This document shows positions 1-10,800 of a stretch of DNA of 64,000 nt, piece after piece. A program made the position numbers and the translations under genes. The notes under the pieces were generated by a model. The model saw nothing but the letters and a program-made list of their open reading frames with translations, was not told the origin of the DNA and made no database searches. Every line of letters starts with the position of its first letter. Within the stretch, counting starts at the first letter, position 1. Source of the stretch: a bacterium (GTDB lineage: Bacteria > Campylobacterota > Campylobacteria > Campylobacterales > Sulfurimonadaceae); the NCBI GenBank assembly GCA_018822665.1, contig JAHJJX010000031.1, positions 31,549-95,548 on the forward strand, read 5' to 3'.

Positions 1-8
1 TAGCATAA

Positions 9-1919
9 CTAGTTTTCCTTTGTCTCTTGAATATTTTTCCTATTCGTCGACTCCTCTAAAACAGGTTCCAAAGGGATATTTTCCTTGTCATTTGCAGTAT
101 TTATAACCGTGCCCTCACTCTCAATCTTTTTAAATACTTCAATATTATATTCTTTTTGTAGTTTTGCCATTACTCCCAATTCTCTTTGAAGCTGTGAGAG
201 TTTTTCACTTTTATCTATGACATAAGGAGTTAGTATAACGACTAAATTATCTTGTTCATTCGATACGGTGTTAGATGAAAACAACCAATCTCCCAGCCAA
301 GGGATATCACCCAGAAAAGGCACTTTAGTTTTGCCTTCCAAATCATACATCTTTACAAGTCCACCAATAATTATACTCTCCCCGTGACGAAGAATTGCCT
401 GCGTTTTCACATTCTGCTTGGAGGTAACGGGCTGTCCCGTTGCATTGCTTGAACCATCATCCAAAACATTTTCCAAAATAGTTTCAACATCCAAAGTCAC
501 TTTATCCACAGAAGAAACCCTAGGTTTTATCTTCAAAGTTAAACCAACCTCTTCTCTTTTATAATTGTTTGTTATGCCCGATACGGCATTTGATGTAGAC
601 CCGTTTAAGATAGATATTGTTTTACCCACATATATAGAAGATTCTTTATTATTTACACAAAGAATGGATGGGTCAGAAATAGCTTTTGAGGCACCATTTG
701 TTTGTAGAAAGTCAATCGTCGCACCCAGAGCAAATGCACTTTTAGCACCAGAACCAATATTTCCTAAATAGTCCGAAACTGCACCCGAAGATATAGTAGT
801 TAAGCCTGCGTCGCCAAAGTTTGCACTCATCGCATATAAGCCCGACGCGGAAACATCGCCGGCAGCAAAACCGTATTTAATTCCTAAGGCTTCTGCATTT
901 TTTTTATTAATTTCTATAATTTTAGCCTGAACATAGACTTGGTATTTTTCTTTGTCAAGTTCATCAATAATATACTTTATCCCCTTAATAATATTCGGTT
1001 CACCCACCGCAATGATTGCATTTATCTCTTCATTCATTGAGACATTGGGTTTTAATGAAGGGTCTGTAAAAGTCTGTTTGGAAATAATTTCGGTTAGACT
1101 GGCCAGAACCGTTTTTGCGTCAGAATTTTTAAGGTCAAATATTTGTACGGCATTGCTTATGTTGGATTCCACATCAAGCTTTTGAATTAAAGATTCCAAG
1201 GTTATAACATTTGATTTGTTCCCTACAACAATGACTCCGTTTATATTATCATCTAAAATAATCTTCACCTCTTGCGCCGCTACTTTATCGTTAAAAAGCG
1301 ATTTAGAGATATCGAGCAGTTTTGTCTGAAGTTTTTTAGCCTCTGCATTTTTTATCGGTATTATTTTCACCACAGCCTGATTGTTCGTGTCTATCTCTTT
1401 AATAACCTGCTTGACGGTTTCAATATTTTTTGGATAGTCTGTAATTAAAATCGTATTGCTCTCTTTCATCGTCATAAGTTTTGCGGTTTTTGAAATCAGA
1501 TAACGGATTTTTGCGGCTATGATGTCCACATTCTCTCCCTTAACCTCAATAACCTGCGTAACCATCAGGGAGCCGTTGAGTTTTTTACCCTGCTTAATAA
1601 CGGCGGCATTGTATTGTGCTGCATCCGTTGAGCGGACAATCTCATAAAGTGAACCCTGCTGTATAAGAGTAAAACCTTTTGACTCCAAAACAGACACTAA
1701 AATATCCATAAGTTCATCATCATAAACAGGCGTTGTACTGATAAAATCAACCGTTCCGTTTACTTTATGATTAATCAAAATATTTTTATTTGTAATTTTT
1801 GATGTTAATTTTATAAAATCATCTATCTCTAAATTTGAAAAATTAACATTCACCTGTTCTCTAGCCTGTAAAACTAACACTAAGCTAAGTGTTAAAAAAA
1901 TAAATCTAATGAATCTCAT
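9..1919 (-). CDS. gspD: Type II secretion system secretin GspD
   Basis: 636 aa, signal peptide, secretin N-domains and C-terminal secretin motif (VGLTLKIKPRVS...ILRHGESIIIGGLVK...VPFLGDIPWLGDWLFSS); last visible gene of gsp operon; a further ATG (rc of 4-6) just downstream fits the next gene. Confidence 0.93.
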   Translation of the reverse strand: MRFIRFIFLTLSLVLVLQAREQVNVNFSNLEIDDFIKLTSKITNKNILINHKVNGTVDFISTTPVYDDELMDILVSVLESKGFTLIQQGSLYEIVRSTDAAQYNAAVIKQGKKLNGSLMVTQVIEVKGENVDIIAAKIRYLISKTAKLMTMKESNTILITDYPKNIETVKQVIKEIDTNNQAVVKIIPIKNAEAKKLQTKLLDISKSLFNDKVAAQEVKIILDDNINGVIVVGNKSNVITLESLIQKLDVESNISNAVQIFDLKNSDAKTVLASLTEIISKQTFTDPSLKPNVSMNEEINAIIAVGEPNIIKGIKYIIDELDKEKYQVYVQAKIIEINKKNAEALGIKYGFAAGDVSASGLYAMSANFGDAGLTTISSGAVSDYLGNIGSGAKSAFALGATIDFLQTNGASKAISDPSILCVNNKESSIYVGKTISILNGSTSNAVSGITNNYKREEVGLTLKIKPRVSSVDKVTLDVETILENVLDDGSSNATGQPVTSKQNVKTQAILRHGESIIIGGLVKMYDLEGKTKVPFLGDIPWLGDWLFSSNTVSNEQDNLVVILTPYVIDKSEKLSQLQRELGVMAKLQKEYNIEVFKKIESEGTVINTANDKENIPLEPVLEESTNRKNIQETKEN

Positions 1920-2733
1920 ATACCAACTCCATCTCTTGATTGTCTCTTAATACCACGATTTGCACCGTGTCTAACTTGTTTATGTTTTTATAAATCTCTA
2001 TTGCATCTCTGTAAGACTGAAGATTAACATTATTTGCCCTGATAATTAAATCTCCCTTTTGCAGTCCTAGAGTCGCAAATTTTGAATCTGCTTTTATGGC
2101 GGTTACTTTAAAGCCGACTATTTTTTCCCCATTTTTAACTTCAACTATAGAGATATCTTTCCATATTTGCTTTGGGTCTTTTGCATAAAAAGCTATATCT
2201 TGGCGAGAAACTCCCCTTGGTTCACCGGTTTCATAATTATTTTTCACTTTAGTGATGGATGCGTTTTTCTTTATCTCCTCGAGGCTAAGAATGTAGTCTT
2301 TGCCTAATTTTTGGAAAATAGCACTTGCGGGCAAAATAGTTTTTAAGGTATATCCGCCGAAAACTTCGCCTAGCCCTATAATGGAAGTCGCTTTTTGGTT
2401 TGCTTTCATAGCAACAATGACATATCCTCCCGAGCTTGTTCCGTATAAACCTTTTAGCACCATATTTGTAATGCTGATACCTGTATTTGTATCTTGTTCT
2501 GCTTGTTTATTTTCTGCGATTTCTTCCATAGTTATCATATTTTTAAAATCCACTCTTTGGTATTTTGGCTGATAATTGTTTTGAATATTAAGCTCAACTC
2601 CATCGCTTGGAAAATACCACCAAACCCCAAGCGAAAAAACTTTGGCAAGTGCCAATAAAATAAGTAATTTTGTAAGAAAAATTATCATTGCGGGATTAGA
2701 AAGTTTTGTCATAAAGATACTCCCCGCTTTCAT
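1906..2733 (-). CDS. gspC: GspC-like inner membrane protein with C-terminal PDZ domain
   Basis: N-terminal TM, PDZ-like C-terminus (FATLGLQKGDLIIRANNVNLQSYRDAIEIYKNINKLDTVQIVVLRDN); overlaps gspD start. Confidence 0.75.
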   Translation of the reverse strand: MKAGSIFMTKLSNPAMIIFLTKLLILLALAKVFSLGVWWYFPSDGVELNIQNNYQPKYQRVDFKNMITMEEIAENKQAEQDTNTGISITNMVLKGLYGTSSGGYVIVAMKANQKATSIIGLGEVFGGYTLKTILPASAIFQKLGKDYILSLEEIKKNASITKVKNNYETGEPRGVSRQDIAFYAKDPKQIWKDISIVEVKNGEKIVGFKVTAIKADSKFATLGLQKGDLIIRANNVNLQSYRDAIEIYKNINKLDTVQIVVLRDNQEMELVYEIH

Positions 2734-3226
2734 TTTTCACAAGTGTTTTTAATGTATGCGTATAATCTTTAAGCATCACATCCGAGGGAATCAACTTGAG
2801 ATGAAGTGTGTTTTGCAAAAGATTGAACTGCGCTTGCACTTCGCCAAAGTCACCTTTGGCATGTGCAACAACATGTAAAGGATTCAAAACCGTATATCGT
2901 ATCTCTGCCGCATCTGCCTGCAATGGGATGAAAGAACCTGCCGCACTCGATAAAGTAATATTTTTTAGATTCAAAGAGTTGTAAAGAACGAAAATTTTCA
3001 CACCGATTTCTCCGATATTTGCACTCTCTATTGATTTAACGGAGATACTCGCATGTTCTATGCCAAGCGTAAAGCCATCATCTTTTACTTCTTCTGAACT
3101 TATGATGACGGCGTACGGCTTGAGCTGTTGTTCGAGGAAATAATACACACTTACCTTTGGAGTAAAATACATAAGTGCAAGTATAAAAAAGACAAAATAT
3201 CCAAGAAATCTAGAAAGTTTTACCAT
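2696..3226 (-). CDS. GspN-like protein of T2SS operon
   Basis: N-terminal TM, position between gspM-like and gspC-like genes, overlapping reading frames. Confidence 0.5.
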   Translation of the reverse strand: MVKLSRFLGYFVFFILALMYFTPKVSVYYFLEQQLKPYAVIISSEEVKDDGFTLGIEHASISVKSIESANIGEIGVKIFVLYNSLNLKNITLSSAAGSFIPLQADAAEIRYTVLNPLHVVAHAKGDFGEVQAQFNLLQNTLHLKLIPSDVMLKDYTHTLKTLVKNESGEYLYDKTF

Positions 3227-3627
3227 GTTATCTCCATATGCAAACTCGCCTTTGTTTCACTCAGTTTTTTTATCTTCAATGCAGTTATATTGTAAGAGCT
3301 GTTTAAAATCTTCCCCATCAATAAATTGAGTGCGATTATATCCATACTGCTTGAGCTTATTTCAAGACCTGAACGTTTTATTTTTTGCTCCAAAGAAGCT
3401 GATTTTAAAGACGTTAAATTTAAAATGCCCGCCAAGGATTTTTTAATCTGTTCTTTATCTCCGTAAACCTCTTTCAATCCACTCAAATCTGCCGCAACTT
3501 TTGCAGTGAATGTATACGATTCTTTGGCTTGGAAAAGCTCATCTTTCGCACTGCTTAACTTAAACAGCAAAATTATCAAAATCACAAAAAGCAATATGCC
3601 GATGTAAAGAGGATTTACGCGATTCAT
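3220..3627 (-). CDS. GspM-like T2SS protein
   Basis: Single N-terminal TM, small, operon position after gspL-like gene. Confidence 0.5.
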   Translation of the reverse strand: MNRVNPLYIGILLFVILIILLFKLSSAKDELFQAKESYTFTAKVAADLSGLKEVYGDKEQIKKSLAGILNLTSLKSASLEQKIKRSGLEISSSSMDIIALNLLMGKILNSSYNITALKIKKLSETKASLHMEITW

Positions 3628-4562
3628 AGTGACATTTCCAGATGCATAATACTATCTTTATAATCTATGTTGAATGAAATATTTTTAGATTTGAGCATGT
3701 TTGAGATATGTGAATCTTTACCCTTTTGTATTCCGGTAAAATCAATTTCCAAGCTATTATTTTTCATATTTATTTGTGAGATTTTTTCTCCGCTGTTGAG
3801 CTTTAATGTCAAAATATAAGAGGCATATTCCCTTAGCTTCATTTGCTTTTTATGAATAGAATCAAATTTTTTTAACATAGATTCATTTTGCATCATTGTT
3901 GATTTTAATCCGTATTTTGTGAAAAGTTCATCTTTTAATTCTAAAATTTCTTCTGTTTTTTGGGCGGTAATAAAATATTCCGTACCCACAAGCAAAGACA
4001 AAATAACTATAATTGCCGCTATTTTATAGAGACTTGACTTGTCTACAATGTGTCCGAACTGTTCCAAGACAATGCTATGCTGCGATAAAGTAAGTTCATT
4101 GATTTCTAAATTCTCGCACTCCTTCGTCCAAGCACCGGGAACCAGCACAACAATGCCATCTTTTACATATATATTTTGTGATTCATTGATTCGCAGGGCA
4201 CCTTCAATGTTCCATAATTCACTTTGGGCAAAATAAACATTGGCAACATTCGCCGCTACAATACCTTTTTGCGCCATCGTGTCTAAAATGAGTTTATCTT
4301 CGTATGCAAATACAAAAAACTCATCTGCAACTTTATAGGCACTATAGCTGTATTTTCCGGCGGGGAGCGTATCTTCAAAAATAGATGGAAGAAGTTTTTT
4401 CACCTCTCTTATATACTTTACAGGAAGAGAAAGCTTTTTAACCCAGTAAAGGGAAGGGGAAAGAATCAGATTTACTTTCTCATTTTTTTCATCTTGGGTA
4501 AAAACTGACGCTTCTGGGTCTAAAAACAGTGTTTTTAACTTATTGTTAAATTTCATAAACAA
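3624..4562 (-). CDS. GspL-like T2SS protein
   Basis: Cytoplasmic domain followed by single TM and short periplasmic domain; operon position. Confidence 0.55.
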   Translation of the reverse strand: MFMKFNNKLKTLFLDPEASVFTQDEKNEKVNLILSPSLYWVKKLSLPVKYIREVKKLLPSIFEDTLPAGKYSYSAYKVADEFFVFAYEDKLILDTMAQKGIVAANVANVYFAQSELWNIEGALRINESQNIYVKDGIVVLVPGAWTKECENLEINELTLSQHSIVLEQFGHIVDKSSLYKIAAIIVILSLLVGTEYFITAQKTEEILELKDELFTKYGLKSTMMQNESMLKKFDSIHKKQMKLREYASYILTLKLNSGEKISQINMKNNSLEIDFTGIQKGKDSHISNMLKSKNISFNIDYKDSIMHLEMSL

Positions 4563-5460
4563 AATTATACCCCTGTTTTTTTTTCATATCATATTCAAAA
4601 TTTATTACAGAATTGTTTTCATTTTGAATAATTTCAACTCTCACGTCTAAATAAGGCTCAAAAAAACTTGGGCCAAATTTTTCCAAAGCCAGTCTTTCAT
4701 CCTCACTTAAAAGTAAATCCTCAAGCGATTTATAATAGCCTCCGCCCAAATGAAGCTCTTGCGCTCGTAGCGCATCGACTCCTAACATCAATTCCCATGT
4801 TTGAGGTGTTGCATAGTTTACGTCAATCAAAGTATTCTTCTCTTTCGTGCAATAAAAAAGATTCTTGAAATCTATGTTTTTCAAACTATTTTCATGATAT
4901 CTTTTTATGTAAAAATCATTTACCTCATCAAGATGTTTTAACGAAACTATATAATCCCTAAAAAGGTAAGGTTTTTCATAAAATATGTCACTATTATAAG
5001 ACATGTCTTCTTTAATTCCGCCCATTATATCAAGTAAAAAATCTACATACTCGCTATTGACTCTGTATCTGTCTACATATCGCTTGAGTGCGTCTACTCT
5101 GTAAGCACTGCCGTTTGTGTCTGCGAGTAAATTTGGATTAAATTTCGCCCTTGCACTTTTTAACTCAATGATTACTTTAATGCCCGAGCTCTCAAAAGGG
5201 ATAAAAGAGGCCTGAGATAAAAATGCAAATAAATCATCTCCCGAGTTATCTTTTACAATCATATCTAGCTCTTTGGAATTTTGCAAAAGCGTTAACACAT
5301 CGTCTAAAAGCACACTTGTTTGAAGCATAAAGCTTTCATTTTCCACATGCCAAGATGCTTCGTTAATTTGCTTAAGCCCGACTCCAACCGCCACCGTAAT
5401 GGCTATGATGAAAAACATCGTTATGAGAAGCGCTATCCCTTTTTTTCTGAATTTCCACAT
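4546..5460 (-). CDS. gspK: GspK-like minor pseudopilin
   Basis: N-terminal KKGIALLITMFFIIAITVAVG and long C-terminal region with LIDVNYATPQTWELMLG. Confidence 0.7.
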   Translation of the reverse strand: MWKFRKKGIALLITMFFIIAITVAVGVGLKQINEASWHVENESFMLQTSVLLDDVLTLLQNSKELDMIVKDNSGDDLFAFLSQASFIPFESSGIKVIIELKSARAKFNPNLLADTNGSAYRVDALKRYVDRYRVNSEYVDFLLDIMGGIKEDMSYNSDIFYEKPYLFRDYIVSLKHLDEVNDFYIKRYHENSLKNIDFKNLFYCTKEKNTLIDVNYATPQTWELMLGVDALRAQELHLGGGYYKSLEDLLLSEDERLALEKFGPSFFEPYLDVRVEIIQNENNSVINFEYDMKKKQGYNFVYEI

Positions 5461-5463
5461 GCC

Positions 5464-6678
5464 TTATCCGACACTCATAGAAAAAATCGGTAAAAGCATA
5501 GCTGCAACAATAAATCCTATACTTCCCCCCACAAACAGCATTAAAGCAGGTTCTAGCAAAGTCAAAAGCATACTTATCTTATCTCTGTTTTCCTCAAAAT
5601 AAAGTTCGGAAATATTAGTTAGAACGCTTTGCACCTGCGAAGTTTCCTCTCCAAGCGCAATGGACTGAATAAAGGCATGGTCAATCTTTGTTTTGGACTC
5701 GTGAAGCGCACTGGAGAGAAGTTTTCCCTCTACCACTTTTTTTGCGGCAGAGCTGAAAAGTTCTTTGAGAACAAGATTGTTGAGTATGTTTGCGCTCAGA
5801 TTAATCGTTTGAACAAAAGGAACACCCGAACGGGTAAGCAAGGACGCTATATAAGAAAATCTTGCCAGCTCACTCTTGAGTGCGATATCGCCAAAATAGG
5901 GAAGTTTAAGTATAAGTTTATGGATAAAATATGCAAAATTGTGGCTTTTTTTCATAAAAATCATAAAAGTAATAACCGAAACAAAAATCAGCACAAGGAT
6001 GGTTATAAAATTATTATTGAAAAAATCTCCCATTGCGATAACGAACTTTGTAGGAGTCGGCAACTCTTGATTCATACTCTCAAATATGCCCGTAATTTGG
6101 GGAACAACAAAGGCAAGCATAAAAGATATCATCAACAATGAGATAATAATCATAAAAGACGGATAAGCAAAAGCGCCCCTTATCTCTTTGGTGATTCTGT
6201 CTTGTTCTTTTAAAAATCTGGATAATTCCATCAGGACTTCATCCAAAATTCCACCGCTTTCACTCACTTTGATAGACTGCTTGAAAAACTCCGGCAAAAT
6301 CACTATGCTTTGAGACTCGAGTGCGGTGTAAAAGTTTTTTCCCTCATCCAGATGCGTACTGACCGTTGTTAAAAAAAGTTTCATTTTTTTGTTATTTTCG
6401 TAGTGTGTTTGAACAATTTTAAGTGCGGAGACTATGCTGATTCCAGAGCGGATATACATAGAAAGTTCACGCGATAATCCTGCCAACTCTTTTGCAGGAA
6501 TTTTGTATTTTTTACTAAAATCGAGCTCTTCATAAAAAGACGGGCTGTCCTCTGAAATATTCTGATAAATGATTTTTTTTGCTTTAAGTTTACTTTTGGC
6601 TTCCAAAAGTGACGTGGCTTCCACCTTGTCATTTACTTTCTTACCGTTTGAATCGATTCCTTTGTATTTAAAAATCAT
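5464..6678 (-). CDS. gspF: Type II secretion system inner membrane protein GspF
   Basis: 404 aa; typical GspF/PilC layout (ELAGLSRELSMYIRSGISIVSALKI; GGILDEVLMELSRFLKEQDRI). Confidence 0.92.
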   Translation of the reverse strand: MIFKYKGIDSNGKKVNDKVEATSLLEAKSKLKAKKIIYQNISEDSPSFYEELDFSKKYKIPAKELAGLSRELSMYIRSGISIVSALKIVQTHYENNKKMKLFLTTVSTHLDEGKNFYTALESQSIVILPEFFKQSIKVSESGGILDEVLMELSRFLKEQDRITKEIRGAFAYPSFMIIISLLMISFMLAFVVPQITGIFESMNQELPTPTKFVIAMGDFFNNNFITILVLIFVSVITFMIFMKKSHNFAYFIHKLILKLPYFGDIALKSELARFSYIASLLTRSGVPFVQTINLSANILNNLVLKELFSSAAKKVVEGKLLSSALHESKTKIDHAFIQSIALGEETSQVQSVLTNISELYFEENRDKISMLLTLLEPALMLFVGGSIGFIVAAMLLPIFSMSVG

Positions 6679-7202
6679 CGTAAAACTTCTTGTTCTATTT
6701 TTCGCTTGGCGGTTAGCGCTTCGCCAAGAGAGTTATATTTTGGCGGCAACGTGAGGTAGGATGTAAAGTCATACACTGCTTTGTCATATTCTATGAGCAC
6801 TTGTTCACCTACTCCTTGTCTGTCTACTGCGTATGAAAAACAAACTTTTTCTTCCACATCTTCTTCGTTAAAATACACATCCTGAAGTTTTGAAACCGCA
6901 CCCAGCAAAAAGTCATATCTGTAAACTTTTATGCTCTCATCTATAAAATCGTCAAAAAAACCTTCAAGACCTTTTTGTTTCTCACCGTCGACAAAAACAT
7001 CACAACTTGAACAATCATCCAGACACACAAGCTTTACGCTCTTGGCATGTGGAAACTGTTGCAAATACTCTTTTAAATTCTGCAAAGTGAGTTTTGTCGC
7101 ATTCTCTTCAATCTTATTAAAATTGGTGATAGCCAGATTATAAACAATCCCTATGATTAAAACAACTATCAGAAGTTCTACAAGAGAAAAAGCTTTTTTC
7201 AA
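6675..7202 (-). CDS. Type II secretion pseudopilin
   Basis: Prepilin N-terminus MKKAFSLVELLIVVLIIGIVYNLAITNF. Confidence 0.8.
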   Translation of the reverse strand: MKKAFSLVELLIVVLIIGIVYNLAITNFNKIEENATKLTLQNLKEYLQQFPHAKSVKLVCLDDCSSCDVFVDGEKQKGLEGFFDDFIDESIKVYRYDFLLGAVSKLQDVYFNEEDVEEKVCFSYAVDRQGVGEQVLIEYDKAVYDFTSYLTLPPKYNSLGEALTAKRKIEQEVLR

Positions 7203-7206
7203 AGAT

Positions 7207-7644
7207 TTATTTACACTCGCTCATTTTAATATCGGCAGCTTCATCTTTCCCGCCCTCTTTTCTGTCGGCGCCAAAAGAAATAAGTTCTATCGTACCTTCA
7301 TCATTGATATAAATAAAATTATTGCCCCATGAATCTTTAGGCATCTTTGAATCTTTAAAATACCCGCTCATTGAGTAGTTTTGGTACTTTTCTTCATCAG
7401 GATTTTTAACCAATGCCTCGAGTCCCTCTTCGGTTGAAGGATAAACACTGTTGTTTATTTTAAACATATCCAAAGCGCCGTTATAAATGCTCTTCATTTG
7501 AACACAAACTAAATTTCTCTTGGCCTCTTCACCTTTTCCGGTAAGACTCGGCATAACCATAGCCGCTAAAAGACCTAAGATGACGATTACTATCATAAGC
7601 TCGATGAGGGAAAACGCATTTCTAAAGTTTGTTTGTTTTTGCAT
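7207..7644 (-). CDS. gspG: Major pseudopilin GspG
   Basis: FSLIELMIVIVILGLLAAMVMPSL...YPSTEEGLEALV...DSWGNNFIYI, hallmark of GspG. Confidence 0.93.
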   Translation of the reverse strand: MQKQTNFRNAFSLIELMIVIVILGLLAAMVMPSLTGKGEEAKRNLVCVQMKSIYNGALDMFKINNSVYPSTEEGLEALVKNPDEEKYQNYSMSGYFKDSKMPKDSWGNNFIYINDEGTIELISFGADRKEGGKDEAADIKMSECK

Positions 7645-7765
7645 AAAAATACCTTTATTGATTTTAATCGCTTATTATAGTAAAAAATGATTACATTTTG
7701 TATATGGTACTAAAATTTTGCTTGCCCTAAAAGAGAAAGCTGCCTGCAGCTAAGGTGTAGTCACA

Positions 7766-7793
7766 AATTCTCAAGCATGAAAGCTTGAGAATT
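7766..7793. terminator. Perfect 11-bp inverted repeat, 6-nt loop (AATTCTCAAGC ATGAAA GCTTGAGAATT), putative transcription terminator/stem-loop
   Basis: Read directly; lies between the giant lipoprotein gene and gspG; no strong T-tract. Confidence 0.5.
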
Positions 7794-7811
7794 GCGAAGC
7801 AGAAAAATCAT

Positions 7812-10800
7812 TTATTCATTATTTACACTAAACGGTCCGTTTGGTAGAATTTTTTTGAAATCCACACCATTGCTCTGTTTAACTATAGGATAGTTTGTAA
7901 TATCAAAGCTTAGTGTTTGACTAGGATTAAAACCCGCATTGCCGTTAAAATCATAAGATGCGTTCGCTGTAAGATTCACAGTTAATGTGTTTATCTCAGT
8001 GGATGCATTATAGGTGCCAATCTCAAATGCATTCACTAGTTCATTATTGCTTGTCAAACTAATATCATGAATCGTTTTATTTGCAAAATCAATATCAGCA
8101 ACCATATATTTACCATCTCCGCTAAGCAGCAACGCTCTCGTTATACCGCCATCTTCGCCAAACCAAGCACCCGTCCATGGTAAGTCCGCTTCTGCAGCGC
8201 GTGTCATAGGGTTTGTAAACTCCGGAACAGATATCGTATCTGAAGTGCTGTTGTATGTTAAAGTTATGCCCTGGGCAGTATCTCCCGCATTTGTATTGAT
8301 ATCCGGAGTAAAGCCAAAAAGCGTTGTATTGTTCTCAAGAGTATACGTACCCACTTCTATTCCTCCGGCAATGCCTCCCTCTCCAACATCTTTTTGCATC
8401 ATAAAGTAGTGTGCATTATCGACAACAACCAATACAATATCCATATAGCCGTCCAACAGCCATGCACCGACTACCGGGCTGTCATTGGGTGTCGCAGACC
8501 CGATATTGCATTGCGCATAATTCTGGGCAGCTGTAAGCGTAGTAAAGTATTTATTTGTGCTATCCGTCTCATTTGTATCACCTGAAACCCAATTTCCTGT
8601 CATAAAATACGGCTCGTCTGTTGCATCTTGATATGTAGTCGTACCGCTTAACACCCCATCCTCATACGTTAACATCGAATTAGCATCCACTGTATAGGTA
8701 AGGGATGTTATTTCATTTGGTTCTACGGTAATTCTTGTAACTAAGAGGGTGTTGGCTTCCCCAAATTCACCTTTTACGATATGTTTCCTACAAGTACTTG
8801 TCTCACTATCATCAACTGTAACATCATAGACATCATAAATCGTTATTCCGGCTAGATTATTCAGGTCAATGCTTAGCGTAGGTACCGAGTTAAACATATT
8901 TTCAATTGCCCTCGCCGCTATATCGTTGAAATACGTATTTATACTTCCCGTATCTGTCGCTTGGTAATCCCCTCTCCATACAACGTTCGTTGCATTGCCC
9001 TCTATGCCGAAACTATCGAGTACAAAAATCATGTCATCATACCCTGATGCACTCACAGTTACTCTTACAATATCAGAGTTATTGCCATCTACGGTTTCAT
9101 GTCTCACAATATCCCATGTTCCTGCGTTTGGATTCACCACAAAAGGCTCTCCCTGATTTTCGTAAACATTTGTCATGTCTACTTCTATAATATTTCCGCT
9201 TGCGGAGCTAAAGTTTTGGTTATTGTCAAAAATAAGAAGTCTCTTATAGTTTGTATTATTACCTGATACAACTCCGTTATTTTCAACAAAAGCAACCAAT
9301 GAATCGTACGTTAGCACTGTACCTGTTCTCCAATCTTTTACTACATCATTAAATTTATAACGCTCACTTTTCATTAACATCGCCATCTCATACGCGACTG
9401 CACCCTCAGGCAAAGTGATGTTTAAATCAGCAGAGATAGCTGCTGCGTCATAAATATTGAGAAGTTTAACATCCGCAACATTTGCTTGTGCATCATAGAA
9501 TGTACCCATTGAAATCGAAGTGGCACCGTCTGTTAAACCGGCTTCATACGCATAGTCGGTTTCATTGTCGTCTGTGATGAAAAATCGAAAACCGCTTGAA
9601 ATGAATTCCATATAGCCTGATTCAAGAGTTGTAACATTATTCTCATCTGTTTGCGTACCCCAGAAATCGTACAGTTTCGTATCTTCAGGGATAGCTTGTA
9701 AATTCACATAAGCATCAAACATCGCCTTATCTATTTTATCTCCCTCACTGTATGAATAAGGGTTATTGTCATTTGTTTCTGCGGAGACGATATGAATGTA
9801 AAAATCCGCTTCGTCACTCATCGCAGGGTTTGCGCTGTCGGTAACTTTTACGACTATTTTACCTTCTCCTATCGTGCTTGCAGTAATACTGTACGCTCCG
9901 CTAGAGCTTAAAGAACTTCCTTGTAAATTTGCAAGATTACTGCTTTCAAACACCACTGAATATGTCAAAGTGTCATTTACATCAACATCGCTTGCCATTA
10001 CCTGACCCGTAATCGTTTCACCCACTACCATTGTCAATGTCCCGCCCATAGCAACAGGAGCATGATTTCCGGACACAAGAACACTTACTAAGGCTGTTGC
10101 ATTTAACTCACCGTCTGTAACGGTACATGAGAAAGTATCTGTTCCTATGAATTCATTTGCAGGAGTATACGATGTAACCTCAGACGAAGTATAGGTTAGC
10201 GCACCTGCGTTGGCAGTCGTAGTCTCACAACTAGCAATACTTAAACTTCCATCCACATCACTGTCGTTTGCTAAAATATCCCAGCCGTCTGCATTGGTAG
10301 TATTTAACAATGCTGTAAAACTGTCTGCTACCGCTATAGGAGCATCGTTGACTGCATTTACGCTCAGCGCAATCGAAAGATTTACTGTTTGTGTGCCTTG
10401 CGTTGCTGAAACTGTAATGCTTTCATTTCCGCTTGCATTTGCAACTGCCGAAATTGTTAAGCTTGCACCTGTCACGTTTGCACTGACGATACCCGTAGTG
10501 CCTACAAGAGCATACGTCACGGCACCGTCCACATCTGTTGCATCCAGCGTAACACTCAATGGTGCAAAATCTTCGTCCACCGCGCCAAGTGTGGCCGCCG
10601 TGTTCCAAACTAAAGTATCATTGACAGGGGTAACTGTTACTAACACCGTTGCATTGGCTTCATTTCCACTTAAGGTTTGCGCAGTGTATGTAAATGTATC
10701 CGAACCATTGTAGTTCGCTTCAGGCACATAAAGCAAGCCACCCGCGGTGATTGTTACACTTCCGTGTGCAGGGGCTGAAACTGCCGAGACTATAGTACCG

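Noticed and set aside
5629-6141. 170-aa plus-strand ORF opposite gspF
   Set aside because: Antisense to a well-supported gene, composition consistent with complementary reading of gspF.
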